From BD2-11 sp965115885 (GTDB taxonomy: Bacteria > Gemmatimonadota > Gemmatimonadetes > Longimicrobiales > Gaopeijiaceae): a stretch of DNA of 64,000 nucleotides. Made by a program: the position numbers and the translations under genes. The stretch spans positions 1,860,001-1,924,000 of the forward strand of contig OZ220479.1 of assembly GCA_965115885.1 (NCBI GenBank), in the 5' to 3' direction. The notes beneath the pieces are model-generated. The model was not told where the DNA came from and ran no database searches. It saw only the letters and a program-made list of their open reading frames with translations. Positions within the stretch are counted from its first letter, which is position 1, and each line of letters begins with the position of its first letter. Below, one piece after another: positions 18,127 to 27,143 of the stretch.

Positions 18127-20505
18127 CTACCCGGGAAGAAGCGTCAGGCGGGATACCGCGCGCGCCTCGACCGCGGCGCGGTCGAGCGGCAGGCGCCACA
18201 GTTCGCCCCGCCGCCAGCGTTCCAGCTGGTCCCAGCTGTGACGGTTGGCGGGGCGGCCGGACTGCCCTCCGGGCAGAACGAAGCGCCCGCCGCCGCCCAG
18301 GTCGGCCAGATCGGCGACCGCGCGCTGGCTCGGTCCGCGGGTGACCTCGAACGGAGGGGCGCCGCCCTCGAACGGAGCCGCGTCGACCGTGTAGCCGTCG
18401 CCGGGCCGGGGAAGACCGCGTCGACCGAAGCCCAGCAGGCCGCCGATCACGGGCACGTCCTGGAGCGGGTGCGCGATGCGCAGGAGGTGCGCCCGGCCCC
18501 ACGGAAGCCGGTCCGCGCCGGCCGCCTCGAGCGCGGCTCGCGCGGCCAGCGAGTCGACGTCCGCCCCGCCGGCGTCGAGCCCCCGCCCCACCATGTAGCG
18601 CGGGAAGTACCCGGAACCGTCCGCGGCCCCGTGGAAGCGGGCGCGCATCCCGGCCCGCAACGCCTCCGCCCAAGCGTGGAAGAGGGTCGTCTCGGCGCTC
18701 TCCAGCGTCGCCCGGCCGTCCCAAGCCTCGAGCGCGCTCGCCAGGCTGTCCAGCCCGGCGCGGCGGAAGGCGGCGCCCGCCCGGTCCCGGTAGCGGACGG
18801 CGAAGCCGCTTCGTACGTCCAGCTGGATGGTCCTCATCGACTCGGCGTCGTGGTCGCTGCGCGCCTCGATCAGCTCGGCGATGCGCTGGGCGCGGTAGGG
18901 CTCCTCCCACCGGTTCGGCGAGATCGTCAGCGAGAGCGTGTCCCGGCTCTGGCGGTTGTTCGCCGTGACCACGAAGCCGGAAGCCGGGTCGAGCAGCCGG
19001 GGATTGCGTGCGAAGGGCAGCGTCCCGATCCAGTCGTGCGCTCCGCTCCAGCCCGGCACGGGCAGGAGCGGGGGGCGCCCGGAGCGGCGCAGGGGAACGG
19101 CCCCGGCGAGCTGGTAGCCGAAGGCGCCGGCGGTGTCGGCGAAGACCACGTTCAGGTAGGGGCTGGCGAAGCGCTCCAGCGCGGCGAGCAGCTCCGGGAC
19201 GGAGTTGGCGAGGTTGGCCGCCAGGATCCCGTCGAGGGTGGACGACGGGTCGCGCGCACCCCAGCGGTACGACAGAAGTTCGCCGCCCGGCACCGGATCC
19301 ACCGTCGTCACGACCGGGCCGTGGCGGGTTTCGCGCACCCGCAGCCGCACCGGCAGGTCGCGACCGCGCACGCGGATCTCCTCCTCGCGGACCCGGAAGG
19401 GCTCGCTCCCCTCCGGCGTCAGATAGCGCGCGGTGTCGGCCGCATCCATCCGTTCGATGAAGAAGTCGGAGTCGTCGACCATGGCGTTGGTGAAGCCCCA
19501 CGCCACCCCGGCGGTGTGCCCGGCGATCACCCCGGGGGCGCCCGGCACGCTCTCCCCGACGACGTCCAGCCCGGGCGCGTGCAGCCCGATCAGGTACCAG
19601 ATGTTGGGGTGATCCAAGCCCAAGTGCATGTCGTTGGCGAGGAGGGGCATCCCGCTCGCGGTGCGCGAGCCTCCGACGACCCAGGAATTGGAGGCGCGCA
19701 CGACGCTCGCCGCCTCCAGCGCGGCGCGGGCCGTCGCGGGCATGCGCGCCGAAGCGATCAAATCGCCGGAAAGAGCGGGCGGAAGATCCCGGGCGGCGGA
19801 CGGGTCCGGAGCCGCCGGCACGGCGTCCGGCTCCGGGGCGTCCTGCAGAATCGTGACCCCCCATTCGGGATAGCGGGGCAACAGCTCCAGCACGGCCTCG
19901 TCCCCCGCGGTCGCGCGCGCGTCGGCGAGCGACATCGAGACTCCGTACTGGGACAGGTCCCACGCCATGATCTTCTCGACCGCGAACGAGTGCTCGGGCG
20001 TCCAGGGCTCGAAGGGGACGCGCAGCAGGACGAACTCCGGGGGCAACGGCCCGCGCCATCCGGCCAGGGCCGCGTTGACTCCGCGGGCGTAGGCCTCGAC
20101 GAGCGCCCGGGTCCGAGCGCCGACGGCCGCCTCGCGTCCGGCCCGCGCAAGTCCGAGCGTGCGCAGAAACCGGTCCGCGTCCAGGGTCTCCTCCCCGAAG
20201 AGTTCGCTCAACCGCCCCTGGGCGACCCGACGGTACATCTCCAGCTGCCAGAGACGGTCGGTGGCGTGCAGGTATCCCTGGGCGAAGACCGCGTCGACGA
20301 TCGAGTCCGCCCACACGTGGGGCACCCCCAAGGAATCGCGCACGATCTCCACCGGTCGCTCCAGGCCGGGAAGCGTCAGTTCCCCGGAAACCGGCGCGGG
20401 ACCGGAGACCAGCCGTTCGAGCCAGACCGCGCCCGCCAGCGCGGCGAGCGCGAGGACGGAGAGGATCCCGAGCGCGATCCTCGGGAACCGGCCGACCCGA
20501 CTCAG
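18127..20505 (-). CDS. Penicillin acylase family Ntn-hydrolase, CTG start
   Basis: 792 residues, cleaved in this family into alpha and beta chains. Visible: a hydrophobic N-terminus (IALGILSVLALAALAGAVWL), the alpha-chain signature DSLGVPHVWADS...FAQGYLHATDRLWQLEMYRR, a spacer, and the beta-chain start ASNSWVVGGSRT with nucleophile Ser272. No ATG/GTG/TTG exists between the family N-terminus and the upstream gene. CTG 20505-20503 overlaps the TGA of that gene (CTGA) and has GGAGG seven bases upstream, so it is the likely start. The enzyme is probably periplasmic and cleaves amides such as N-acyl homoserine lactones or acylated peptides; substrate not determinable. Confidence 0.88.
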   Translation of the reverse strand: MSRVGRFPRIALGILSVLALAALAGAVWLERLVSGPAPVSGELTLPGLERPVEIVRDSLGVPHVWADSIVDAVFAQGYLHATDRLWQLEMYRRVAQGRLSELFGEETLDADRFLRTLGLARAGREAAVGARTRALVEAYARGVNAALAGWRGPLPPEFVLLRVPFEPWTPEHSFAVEKIMAWDLSQYGVSMSLADARATAGDEAVLELLPRYPEWGVTILQDAPEPDAVPAAPDPSAARDLPPALSGDLIASARMPATARAALEAASVVRASNSWVVGGSRTASGMPLLANDMHLGLDHPNIWYLIGLHAPGLDVVGESVPGAPGVIAGHTAGVAWGFTNAMVDDSDFFIERMDAADTARYLTPEGSEPFRVREEEIRVRGRDLPVRLRVRETRHGPVVTTVDPVPGGELLSYRWGARDPSSTLDGILAANLANSVPELLAALERFASPYLNVVFADTAGAFGYQLAGAVPLRRSGRPPLLPVPGWSGAHDWIGTLPFARNPRLLDPASGFVVTANNRQSRDTLSLTISPNRWEEPYRAQRIAELIEARSDHDAESMRTIQLDVRSGFAVRYRDRAGAAFRRAGLDSLASALEAWDGRATLESAETTLFHAWAEALRAGMRARFHGAADGSGYFPRYMVGRGLDAGGADVDSLAARAALEAAGADRLPWGRAHLLRIAHPLQDVPVIGGLLGFGRRGLPRPGDGYTVDAAPFEGGAPPFEVTRGPSQRAVADLADLGGGGRFVLPGGQSGRPANRHSWDQLERWRRGELWRLPLDRAAVEARAVSRLTLLPG

Positions 20506-21680
20506 CGCGAGGCCTCCAGCGCGCGCGCGAAGTCGCGCCGCAGGTCCCGAACCTCCTCGAGGCCCACCGAGACCCGGACGAACCCGTCCGGAATCCCGGC
20601 CCGCGCGCGCTCTTCGGGCGTCAGGCCGACGTGGGAGGTGAAGCGCGGCTGCGACACCAGGGTCTCGACGCCGCCCAAGCTGGGCGCGACCCGAGCCACC
20701 TTCAGCTCTCGGCAGAACGCGTCCGCGGCCGCGCCGCCCCCCGCCAGCACGAAGCCCACCATGCCCCCGAAGCCGTCCAGCAGTTCGCCTGCCAGCGCCC
20801 GATCCGGATGACTGGCGAGGCCGGGATAGGAGACCCGCGCGACTTCGGGGCGGCTTTCCAGCCAAGCGGCCAACTCCATTCCGCTCCGGTTGTGGCGCGC
20901 CATGCGCACCGGGAGCGTCTTGATCCCCCGCTCCAGCAGCCAGGCCGCGTGCGGATCCAGCGACGGCCCGTAGAGCACGAGCATGCGCCGCACCCGCTCG
21001 ATCAGCTCGCGACCGCCGGAGATCACGCCCGCGATCAGGTCGGAATGGCCGCCCAGATACTTGGTCGCGCTGTGGATCACCGCATCCACGCCCAAGCGGA
21101 TCGGCCTGAAGTTGACGGGCGAGGCGAAGGTCGCGTCCGTCATCGCGACCGCCCCGGCTTCGCGCGCGAGGCGCACCGGAAGGCGAGGGTCGAAGACGCG
21201 CATCGCGGGATTGGTCGGGGTCTCCAGAAACAGGACGCGGGTGTTGTCCCGCATCGCCGATTCCCATGCGCGAGGCTCGTCCGGGTCGACGAAGGTGGTG
21301 ACGACGCCCCGGTGCGGCATCTCCCGGGCGAGCAGCGTCCACGTGGCGCCGTACAAGTGTTTCGAGGCCACGACGTGGTCGCCGGCGCGGGCGACCGCAA
21401 GCACGGCGAGCGCGGTCGCCGCCATTCCGCTCGCGACCGCGAGCGCCGCCTCGGCGCCCTCGAGCGCCGCCAGCTTTTCGGCGACCGCGATCTGGTTCGG
21501 GTTGTTCCCGTAGCGGGAGTAGCGCAGCTCGGGCGCATCCCCGGGCGCGCTCCAGAAAAAGGTGGAACTCTGAACCACGGGAAGCACCACGGGCTCGCCG
21601 GGGCGCGGCTCGGGAGCGCCGGCGTGGACGCTCGCGGTGCCCGGGCCCCAGTCCTCCCGCGTCTTCGATGGATCGCTCAT
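20502..21680 (-). CDS. PLP-dependent trans-sulfuration enzyme (cystathionine gamma-synthase/lyase family)
   Basis: 392 residues of the Cys/Met metabolism PLP family. Signatures are TASVHAGAPEPRPGEPVVLP, the YSRYGNNPNQ substrate loop, VASGMAATALAVL, and the PLP-lysine motif HSATKYLGGHSD near residue 200. The C-terminal domain ends SLGGVETLVSQPRFTSH. Members make cystathionine, split it, or degrade methionine, and the residues visible do not separate these activities. The homocysteine methyltransferase gene in the same minus-strand run suggests a methionine/homocysteine role. Its TGA overlaps the acylase CTG start. Confidence 0.88.
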   Translation of the reverse strand: MSDPSKTREDWGPGTASVHAGAPEPRPGEPVVLPVVQSSTFFWSAPGDAPELRYSRYGNNPNQIAVAEKLAALEGAEAALAVASGMAATALAVLAVARAGDHVVASKHLYGATWTLLAREMPHRGVVTTFVDPDEPRAWESAMRDNTRVLFLETPTNPAMRVFDPRLPVRLAREAGAVAMTDATFASPVNFRPIRLGVDAVIHSATKYLGGHSDLIAGVISGGRELIERVRRMLVLYGPSLDPHAAWLLERGIKTLPVRMARHNRSGMELAAWLESRPEVARVSYPGLASHPDRALAGELLDGFGGMVGFVLAGGGAAADAFCRELKVARVAPSLGGVETLVSQPRFTSHVGLTPEERARAGIPDGFVRVSVGLEEVRDLRRDFARALEASR

Positions 21681-21702
21681 GCGCTCCTCCGCGCCGGGGG
21701 AT

Positions 21703-22356
21703 TCATCCCTGCGGGGCGTTCCGGCCCGCGGGACGCTCGATGCCGATCTCGTCCGTCAGGTTCCTCGCCAGAGCGCCGAGCGCCAAATAGCCGCCGGATC
21801 CGGGCCGCCGGAACGCGAGCCCGCGCCGGACCAGGGCTTCGAGCGCCGCGCGATCCCCTTCGCCGGGAAGGCAGGCCGCGAGGTCCGTCGACGGTAGGGC
21901 GCCCCGGTCCTCCAGCGAACGCCACGCCCGGGCCTCGGCCTCGCTCCGGACGCCGACCAGCCGGCATCGTCCGCACGCGGTCTGGGCCACCGCGGCGAGG
22001 CGATGGCGTTCGAGAACCGCTCGGATCGGTCCCAGGTGCGGGTCGCGCACGCCGCGGAAGACGAAAAAGGCGCGTGCGGCCTCCCCGGTCGGCCGGTGAT
22101 GCAGGATGAGCTTGGCCACGACCTCGTCCGCGCACGAAAAATCCAGCACGTGGACTTGGGAGAAGTCGAGGACCGGGAGCACCGGATCTCCTGCGCCCGC
22201 AAGCCGCCCCTGGATGGCCATGCGCACCGCGCGCCCCGTCGGGCGGGTGACGAGGTGCGCGTAAAGCGACGCCACCTGTCGCCGGACCAAGCGACGGAGA
22301 TCGATCTCCACCGCCTCGACGCCGAATCCGTTCGCGATGCCGTCGTCTTCCGTCAT
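21703..22356 (-). CDS. STAS-like regulatory protein paired with a GHKL ATPase
   Basis: 217 residues. Residues about 20-130 resemble a STAS-type alpha/beta fold: a VLPVLDFSQVHVLDFSCADE beta-alpha unit followed by VVAKLIL and AFFVFRGVRDPHLGPIRAVLE. The C-terminal 70 residues look like a small helical/winged module (DRAALEALVRRGLAFRRPGSGGYLALG). Its ATG overlaps the stop of the upstream ATPase gene (ATGA), so the pair is co-translated, as for anti-sigma kinase/antagonist modules. No sigma factor is adjacent. The target is unknown; the assignment rests on fold-like patterns seen by eye. Confidence 0.62.
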   Translation of the reverse strand: MTEDDGIANGFGVEAVEIDLRRLVRRQVASLYAHLVTRPTGRAVRMAIQGRLAGAGDPVLPVLDFSQVHVLDFSCADEVVAKLILHHRPTGEAARAFFVFRGVRDPHLGPIRAVLERHRLAAVAQTACGRCRLVGVRSEAEARAWRSLEDRGALPSTDLAACLPGEGDRAALEALVRRGLAFRRPGSGGYLALGALARNLTDEIGIERPAGRNAPQG

Positions 22357-23261
22357 GCGCCGCTCCTTGCGCGGCCCGCCGTACGCGCGGGCAACACGAT
22401 GTTGATCTGAGCGCCCGGAACGGGCGCGAGCCCCCGGTCCAGCGCGGGAGTGTCGTCCCACTCCGGCGCCTCCGCGATGCGCGCGGTGCCGCTGCGGATG
22501 GAGATGAGCCCGTCCCAGCGCCGCACCTGTCTGCGGATCTGCTGGATCCCCTGCCCTCTCCCCGAGTCGGCGAAGCGGGTGACGCCGTGCAGGAAGGCGG
22601 CCTCCAGCGCCGTGCCGTCGTCCCACCGGGTCCCGAAGCGGGCGGCGTGCTCCGCCGCCAGCGACTCGCGAAAGCCGCGTCCCAGATCCGAGACGGCGAT
22701 CACCAGCACCCAGCGATCCAAGCGTCGCTGCCAGTAGTACGCCTGCGCGGCCACCCATCCCGGAGCCTCGGCGTGTTCGACGATGTTCTGGCACACTTCC
22801 GAGAGCACCACCGAGAAATGGACGACGGTCACCAGCGGATATCCCAAGGTGCGGGCGAGAATGGCGCCCGCCCGCGTCTGGACGCGGTCCACCACGGCGT
22901 GCACGTCGCTGTTGGTGGTCACCGGCGTGACCTCGAGCAGCACGTCCGAGCTGGCGGCCGGCCTGCTCGGACGCCGCTTCCTCTCCATCGCGAAGGCGAG
23001 GCGGGCCTGCTCGAAGAAGCGGATGCGTTCCAGGTAGCCCAGGACCCCGGTCTGTCTGGGAAGTCGGAGGTGAGGCGGCTCGCCCAGCCTGCGCTTCAGC
23101 AGCGCGCCCGCGCTCAGCAGTCCGACCAAGCCCTGCGGATCGACGAAACGGAGATAGCCCGCGTCGAAGATCGCCTTTCCGTCCGCGACTCCGGCGCACT
23201 GCTGGAAGAGCCGGTCGACGGTCGAGTAGTCGAGGGACGAGGGTACGCGGATTACATGCAC
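22353..23261 (-). CDS. STAS-HATPase (GHKL) switch protein, RsbW/SpoIIAB-like
   Basis: 302 residues. The N-terminal 100 residues look STAS-like (AIFDAGYLRFVDPQGLVGLL). The C-terminal half has a Bergerat ATPase fold: N-box SEVCQNIVEHAEAP near residue 155, G1 box VSDLGRGF near residue 190, and a G2-like RGQGIQQIRRQV. A classical histidine phospho-acceptor domain is absent, so it is more like a serine kinase/anti-sigma ATPase than a sensor kinase. It overlaps the downstream STAS-like gene by ATGA. Together they probably form a partner switch whose output is not visible here. Confidence 0.72.
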   Translation of the reverse strand: MHVIRVPSSLDYSTVDRLFQQCAGVADGKAIFDAGYLRFVDPQGLVGLLSAGALLKRRLGEPPHLRLPRQTGVLGYLERIRFFEQARLAFAMERKRRPSRPAASSDVLLEVTPVTTNSDVHAVVDRVQTRAGAILARTLGYPLVTVVHFSVVLSEVCQNIVEHAEAPGWVAAQAYYWQRRLDRWVLVIAVSDLGRGFRESLAAEHAARFGTRWDDGTALEAAFLHGVTRFADSGRGQGIQQIRRQVRRWDGLISIRSGTARIAEAPEWDDTPALDRGLAPVPGAQINIVLPARTAGRARSGA

Positions 23262-23310
23262 CCGGCGAACTCCGGAGTTGGCGTTCCGGGGCGGACGGGG
23301 ACGGCGCGGC

Positions 23311-24318
23311 TCATCCGCGTGCGGTCCGGCCGTTCAGGTGGAGGTGCAACCCGCGCGCGCCTCGATGCCCGACGTTGCGCGCGGCCATGGAGTTGGCCGC
23401 GGCGGCCGCGCGCTCGATGCGGTCGCCGCCCAGCAGGCGAGCGAAAAACGTAGCACCCCAGACGTCCCCGCAGCCAGTGACGTCCCCTTGGCGCGGGCCT
23501 CCCGGGACGTCGGCGGTCCGGCGGACGGGAGGCGCGGCGAGGGCCTGCGCGTGCGGCGCGGACCGAGTCGAGAGGTCGAACGAGAGACCCGGCGCCGCGA
23601 CGTAGGCCGCCCCGCGCGGGCCCATCGTGACGGCGAGGAGCTTCAGTTCCGCGCCCACCGCGCGCGCCGCCAGGCGCCACGGGTCTCCCGCCTCCCGGCC
23701 CAGCAGGGCGAACTCGTCGTCGTTCATCTGCACGGCGTCGAAGCAGCGGAGCCAGGAGTCCCGCCGCGGCAGCGGGCGCGGCTCGCGTTCCCCGTCGCGC
23801 CCGACGCTCAGGAAGAGGGAATGGAGATCGGCGTAGATCGGGCCATGGAACGCCTCGCGCAACGTCCGCGCGGTCTCCAGCCCCATCTCGAATCCCGAGA
23901 CGAAGTTGACGTAGAGGGCGTCGCACGGACCCGCCAAGGGCCGTAGTTCGCCCCACTTCCAAGGAGGGACTCCTCCGGTCGGGCGCTCGCGGCGGCGCGC
24001 TTCGTCCCGGTAGCGGAGCTCCACCCGGTTGTTGGGCTCGGGGACGATGCGGACGGCGCGGTGCGCCTCCACGCGCGGAATCCCGTCCAGCAGCCGGAGC
24101 GCGGAGTCCGCGAGATCCCGGCCCACCTTGAGGATGGGGACGATGCGCCAACGCGCCGGCATCGACGCGGCCAGCGCCTCCAGAGCGTAGCCCACCCCGC
24201 CCCACTCCTCCACCGGAGGCCCCCGGTCGCCGTGCAGACGGATCGTGTCCCGGACCAGCGTGCCGAGCACGCCGAGGCGGGGTCGGCGCGCCTCTTCCGG
24301 CCGCCGGGGCTCAGCCAC
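23311..24318 (-). CDS. PfkB-family carbohydrate/nucleoside kinase
   Basis: 335 residues of the ribokinase/PfkB fold. An N-terminal LGVLGTLVRDTI strand and WGGVGYALEALAAS helix (usually GG-x-x-x-N) are followed by a central QMNDDEFALLG and the C-terminal PfkB signature DVTGCGDVWGATFFARLL, whose GCGD holds the catalytic base and anion hole (usually GAGD). It starts 8 bases inside the ROK kinase gene, so two sugar-kinase-like genes are translationally coupled. The substrate could be a sugar or nucleoside; adjacent genes do not decide it. Confidence 0.85.
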   Translation of the reverse strand: MAEPRRPEEARRPRLGVLGTLVRDTIRLHGDRGPPVEEWGGVGYALEALAASMPARWRIVPILKVGRDLADSALRLLDGIPRVEAHRAVRIVPEPNNRVELRYRDEARRRERPTGGVPPWKWGELRPLAGPCDALYVNFVSGFEMGLETARTLREAFHGPIYADLHSLFLSVGRDGEREPRPLPRRDSWLRCFDAVQMNDDEFALLGREAGDPWRLAARAVGAELKLLAVTMGPRGAAYVAAPGLSFDLSTRSAPHAQALAAPPVRRTADVPGGPRQGDVTGCGDVWGATFFARLLGGDRIERAAAAANSMAARNVGHRGARGLHLHLNGRTARG

Positions 24319-25339
24319 GGGCCCGAGGGGGCCGGAGACGGAACACCCCCGCCGCCCCCGCCACTCCCGCGCTCCCCGCGAGCGTGCCCGGCAACACCGC
24401 GCAGGCGTCCACCGCCGAACGGAAGCGGGGCCGGCGGAGTTCGGCGGCGAGCGGGTCGAAGAGCAGGTCGCCGGCCGCGGCGACCCCGCCCATCACCACC
24501 ACCGCCTCCGGGCCGATCAGGTTGATCGCCCCGGCGATCCCGGCCGCCAAGACGCGGGCCGTGCGCGCCAGCACGTCGATCGCGTAGGCGTCCCCCGCCA
24601 CCGCCGCCTCGTGCACGGCGGCCGCGGTGACGGGACCCGAACCCCGGTCCGCCAACTCCGACAGGATCGAGCGCGCCCCCGCCGCCAACCCTTCGGCCGC
24701 GGTGCGCGCGATCCCCGGGCCGGAAGCGTAGGCTTCGAGGCACCCTCGCCCCCCGCAGGTGCAACGGCGGCCGCCGAATTCGACGGTCGTGTGTCCGATC
24801 TCGCCCGCGGCGCCGGTGCCCCCCAGGAAGGGACGCCCGTCCACGACGATGCCCCCGCCGACCCCGGTGCCCAGGGTGATCCCCAGCACCGAGCGGTAGC
24901 CCCGCCCCGCTCCCTGCAACCATTCCCCGTAGGCGGCGCAGTTGGCGTCGTTCTCCACCACCGCGGGCAGGCCGGTCTCGGCCTCGACGCGCGCGCCGAG
25001 CGGAAAGGCGAACCACCCCAGGTTGTGCGATTCGATCACCACCCCGCGCGCGCGTTCGATCGAGCCCGGCACCGCGATCCCCACCCCGGCGAGCCCTCCG
25101 TGCTCGCCCCGTGCACGCACCAGCTCGTCCGCGGCGTCGCGGATCATCGCGCACGTCCGGTCGACCGCCTCTTCCCCGTCCGGCGTGGCGTCCACCCGGA
25201 GCGCGCGCGGGCGTCCGCCCGCCCCCGGAACCATCCCCACCGAGAGGGTGGTTCCGCCGATGTCGACGCCCGCGATCCAGCTCCCCGCCGAACGCGCCTC
25301 TTCCCCGGCGCGGAGCCGCCGCGTTTCCGGACCGCTCAC
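24311..25339 (-). CDS. ROK-family sugar kinase (glucokinase-like)
   Basis: 342 residues from a GTG that overlaps the lepA stop (GTGA). ROK landmarks are phosphate-1 loop IAGVDIGGTTLSVGMV, catalytic Asp in VVENDANCAAYGEW, GITLGTGVGGGIVVDG, and the zinc motif GHTTVEFGGRRCTCGGRGCL with one His and three Cys. No helix-turn-helix precedes it, so it is a kinase rather than a NagC-type repressor. It probably phosphorylates glucose or a related hexose to feed glycolysis; a phosphofructokinase gene lies 5 kb away on the opposite strand. Confidence 0.92.
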   Translation of the reverse strand: MSGPETRRLRAGEEARSAGSWIAGVDIGGTTLSVGMVPGAGGRPRALRVDATPDGEEAVDRTCAMIRDAADELVRARGEHGGLAGVGIAVPGSIERARGVVIESHNLGWFAFPLGARVEAETGLPAVVENDANCAAYGEWLQGAGRGYRSVLGITLGTGVGGGIVVDGRPFLGGTGAAGEIGHTTVEFGGRRCTCGGRGCLEAYASGPGIARTAAEGLAAGARSILSELADRGSGPVTAAAVHEAAVAGDAYAIDVLARTARVLAAGIAGAINLIGPEAVVVMGGVAAAGDLLFDPLAAELRRPRFRSAVDACAVLPGTLAGSAGVAGAAGVFRLRPPRARG

Positions 25340-27135
25340 TGGTCGATCGAGAGCACCGCCAGGAACGCCTCCTGCGGAATTTCCACCGCCCCCACCCGCT
25401 TCATCCGCTTCTTCCCCTCCTTTTGCCGCTCGAGCAGTTTGCGCTTGCGCGTGACGTCCCCGCCGTAGCACTTGGCGGTCACCTGCTTGCGCAAGGCCTT
25501 GACGTTGGTGCGCGCCACGATCTTGGACCCGATCGCCGCCTGCAACGCGACCTGGAACTGCTGGCGCGGGATGAGCTCCTTCAGCTTGCGCACCAGGTCC
25601 CGCCCGTGGATCTGCGCCCGGTCGCGGTGGATGATGACGCTGAAAGCGTCCACGGGATCGCCGTTCACCAGCACGTCCAGCTTGACCAGATCCTCGGGCC
25701 GGTACTCCGCGAATTCGTAGTCGAGCGCCGCGTAACCGCGCGTGCTCCCCTTGAGTCGGTCGTAGAAGTCGAGCACGATTTCGGCCAGGGGCAACTCGAA
25801 GTCCAGCTCCACGCGCCGGGGGTCCAGATAGCGCATCCCCCGGAAGATCCCCCGCCGGTCGTGGCAGAGCTTCTGCACGTTGCCGATGTACTCGGCGGGA
25901 GACACGACGAGCGCGCGCACCCAGGGCTCGGAGACCGACGCCACCTTGCCGCGGTCCGGAAGGCGGGCGGGGGTCTCGATCGCCAGCTCGCCGCCGTCGG
26001 TGAGGGCGACGTGGTACTCGACGTTGGGCGCGGTGGTGATCAGACTGACGCCGAACTCGCGGTCCAGCCGCTCCTGGACGATTTCCATGTGCAGCAGGCC
26101 CAGGAACCCGCAACGGAACCCGAATCCGAGAGCGGCCGAGGTTTCGGGCTGGTAGTGCAGGCTGCCGTCGTTCAGCTTGAGCCGGTCGAGGGCTTCGCGC
26201 AGGGACTCGTAGTCGTCCGCGTCGCTGGGGTAGAGCCCCGCGAAGACCATCGGGCGGACCTCCTTGTACCCCGGCAGGAGCTCGACCGCCTTGCGCGAGG
26301 CGTCCAGGACGGTGTCGCCCACGCGCGTGTGGGAAACGGATTTGATGGCTGCGACCAGGTATCCGACCTCGCCCGGACGGAGGGCGTCGCGGGGAACGCG
26401 CGCGAGCTGCGTGTAGCCCACCTCGCCCACTTCGTAGGTGGCGTCCACCGTGCCGAAGGCGATGTCCATCCCCGGGCGCAGCACCCCGTCCACCACCCGC
26501 ACGCTCGGGACTGCGCCCAAGTACCGGTCGTAGTAGGAATCGAAGACGAGCGCGCGCAACGGCGCCTCGGGATCGCCCGTCGGGGCGGGCACCCGTTCGA
26601 CGACCGCTTCCAGGATCTCCTCCGTCCCGATTCCTTCCTTGGCGCTCGCGAGCAGCACCTCGGAGGAATCCACTCCCAGAAGCTCCGCGAGCGCGTCGCG
26701 CCGGCGTTCCGGTTCCGCGCCCGGAAGGTCGATCTTGTTGATCACCGGGACCACCTCCAACTCCGCGTCCAGCACCAGAAAGAGGTTGGAGAGGGTCTGG
26801 GCCTGGACGCCCTGGCTGGCGTCGACCACCAGGATGGCGCCTTCGCAGGCGGCCAGGGAGCGCGACACCTCGTAGGCGAAGTCGACGTGTCCGGGGGTGT
26901 CGATCAGATTGAGCTGGTAGCGTGCGCCGTCGCGCGCCGCGTAGTCCATGCGCACGGCGTGCAACTTGATGGTGATGCCCCGCTCGCGTTCGAGCTCGTT
27001 GGAGTCGAGCACCTGGGCGCGCATCCGCCGCGGGGGGAGCGCGCCGGTGCGCTCCAGCAGGCGATCCGCGAGCGTCGACTTGCCGTGGTCGATGTGCGCG
27101 ACGATGCAGAAGTTGCGAATGCGGTCGAGCTGCAC
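25336..27135 (-). CDS. lepA: Elongation factor 4 (LepA), ribosome back-translocation GTPase
   Basis: 599 residues from a GTG preceded by a GAGGGA Shine-Dalgarno. G1 AHIDHGKSTLADRLL, switch II LIDTPGHVDFAYEVSRSLAA and G4 NKIDLPGA are intact. They are followed by the LepA-specific FRCGFLGLLHMEIVQERL and the C-terminal domain ending TAKCYGGDVTRKRKLLERQKEGKKRMKRVG (family hallmark in two parts). EF4 binds stalled ribosomes and promotes correct assembly or elongation. Length matches the family. It sits 8 bp downstream of the threonine aldolase gene and overlaps the ROK gene. Confidence 0.98.
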   Translation of the reverse strand: MQLDRIRNFCIVAHIDHGKSTLADRLLERTGALPPRRMRAQVLDSNELERERGITIKLHAVRMDYAARDGARYQLNLIDTPGHVDFAYEVSRSLAACEGAILVVDASQGVQAQTLSNLFLVLDAELEVVPVINKIDLPGAEPERRRDALAELLGVDSSEVLLASAKEGIGTEEILEAVVERVPAPTGDPEAPLRALVFDSYYDRYLGAVPSVRVVDGVLRPGMDIAFGTVDATYEVGEVGYTQLARVPRDALRPGEVGYLVAAIKSVSHTRVGDTVLDASRKAVELLPGYKEVRPMVFAGLYPSDADDYESLREALDRLKLNDGSLHYQPETSAALGFGFRCGFLGLLHMEIVQERLDREFGVSLITTAPNVEYHVALTDGGELAIETPARLPDRGKVASVSEPWVRALVVSPAEYIGNVQKLCHDRRGIFRGMRYLDPRRVELDFELPLAEIVLDFYDRLKGSTRGYAALDYEFAEYRPEDLVKLDVLVNGDPVDAFSVIIHRDRAQIHGRDLVRKLKELIPRQQFQVALQAAIGSKIVARTNVKALRKQVTAKCYGGDVTRKRKLLERQKEGKKRMKRVGAVEIPQEAFLAVLSIDQ

Positions 27136-27143
27136 GGCTTCCC

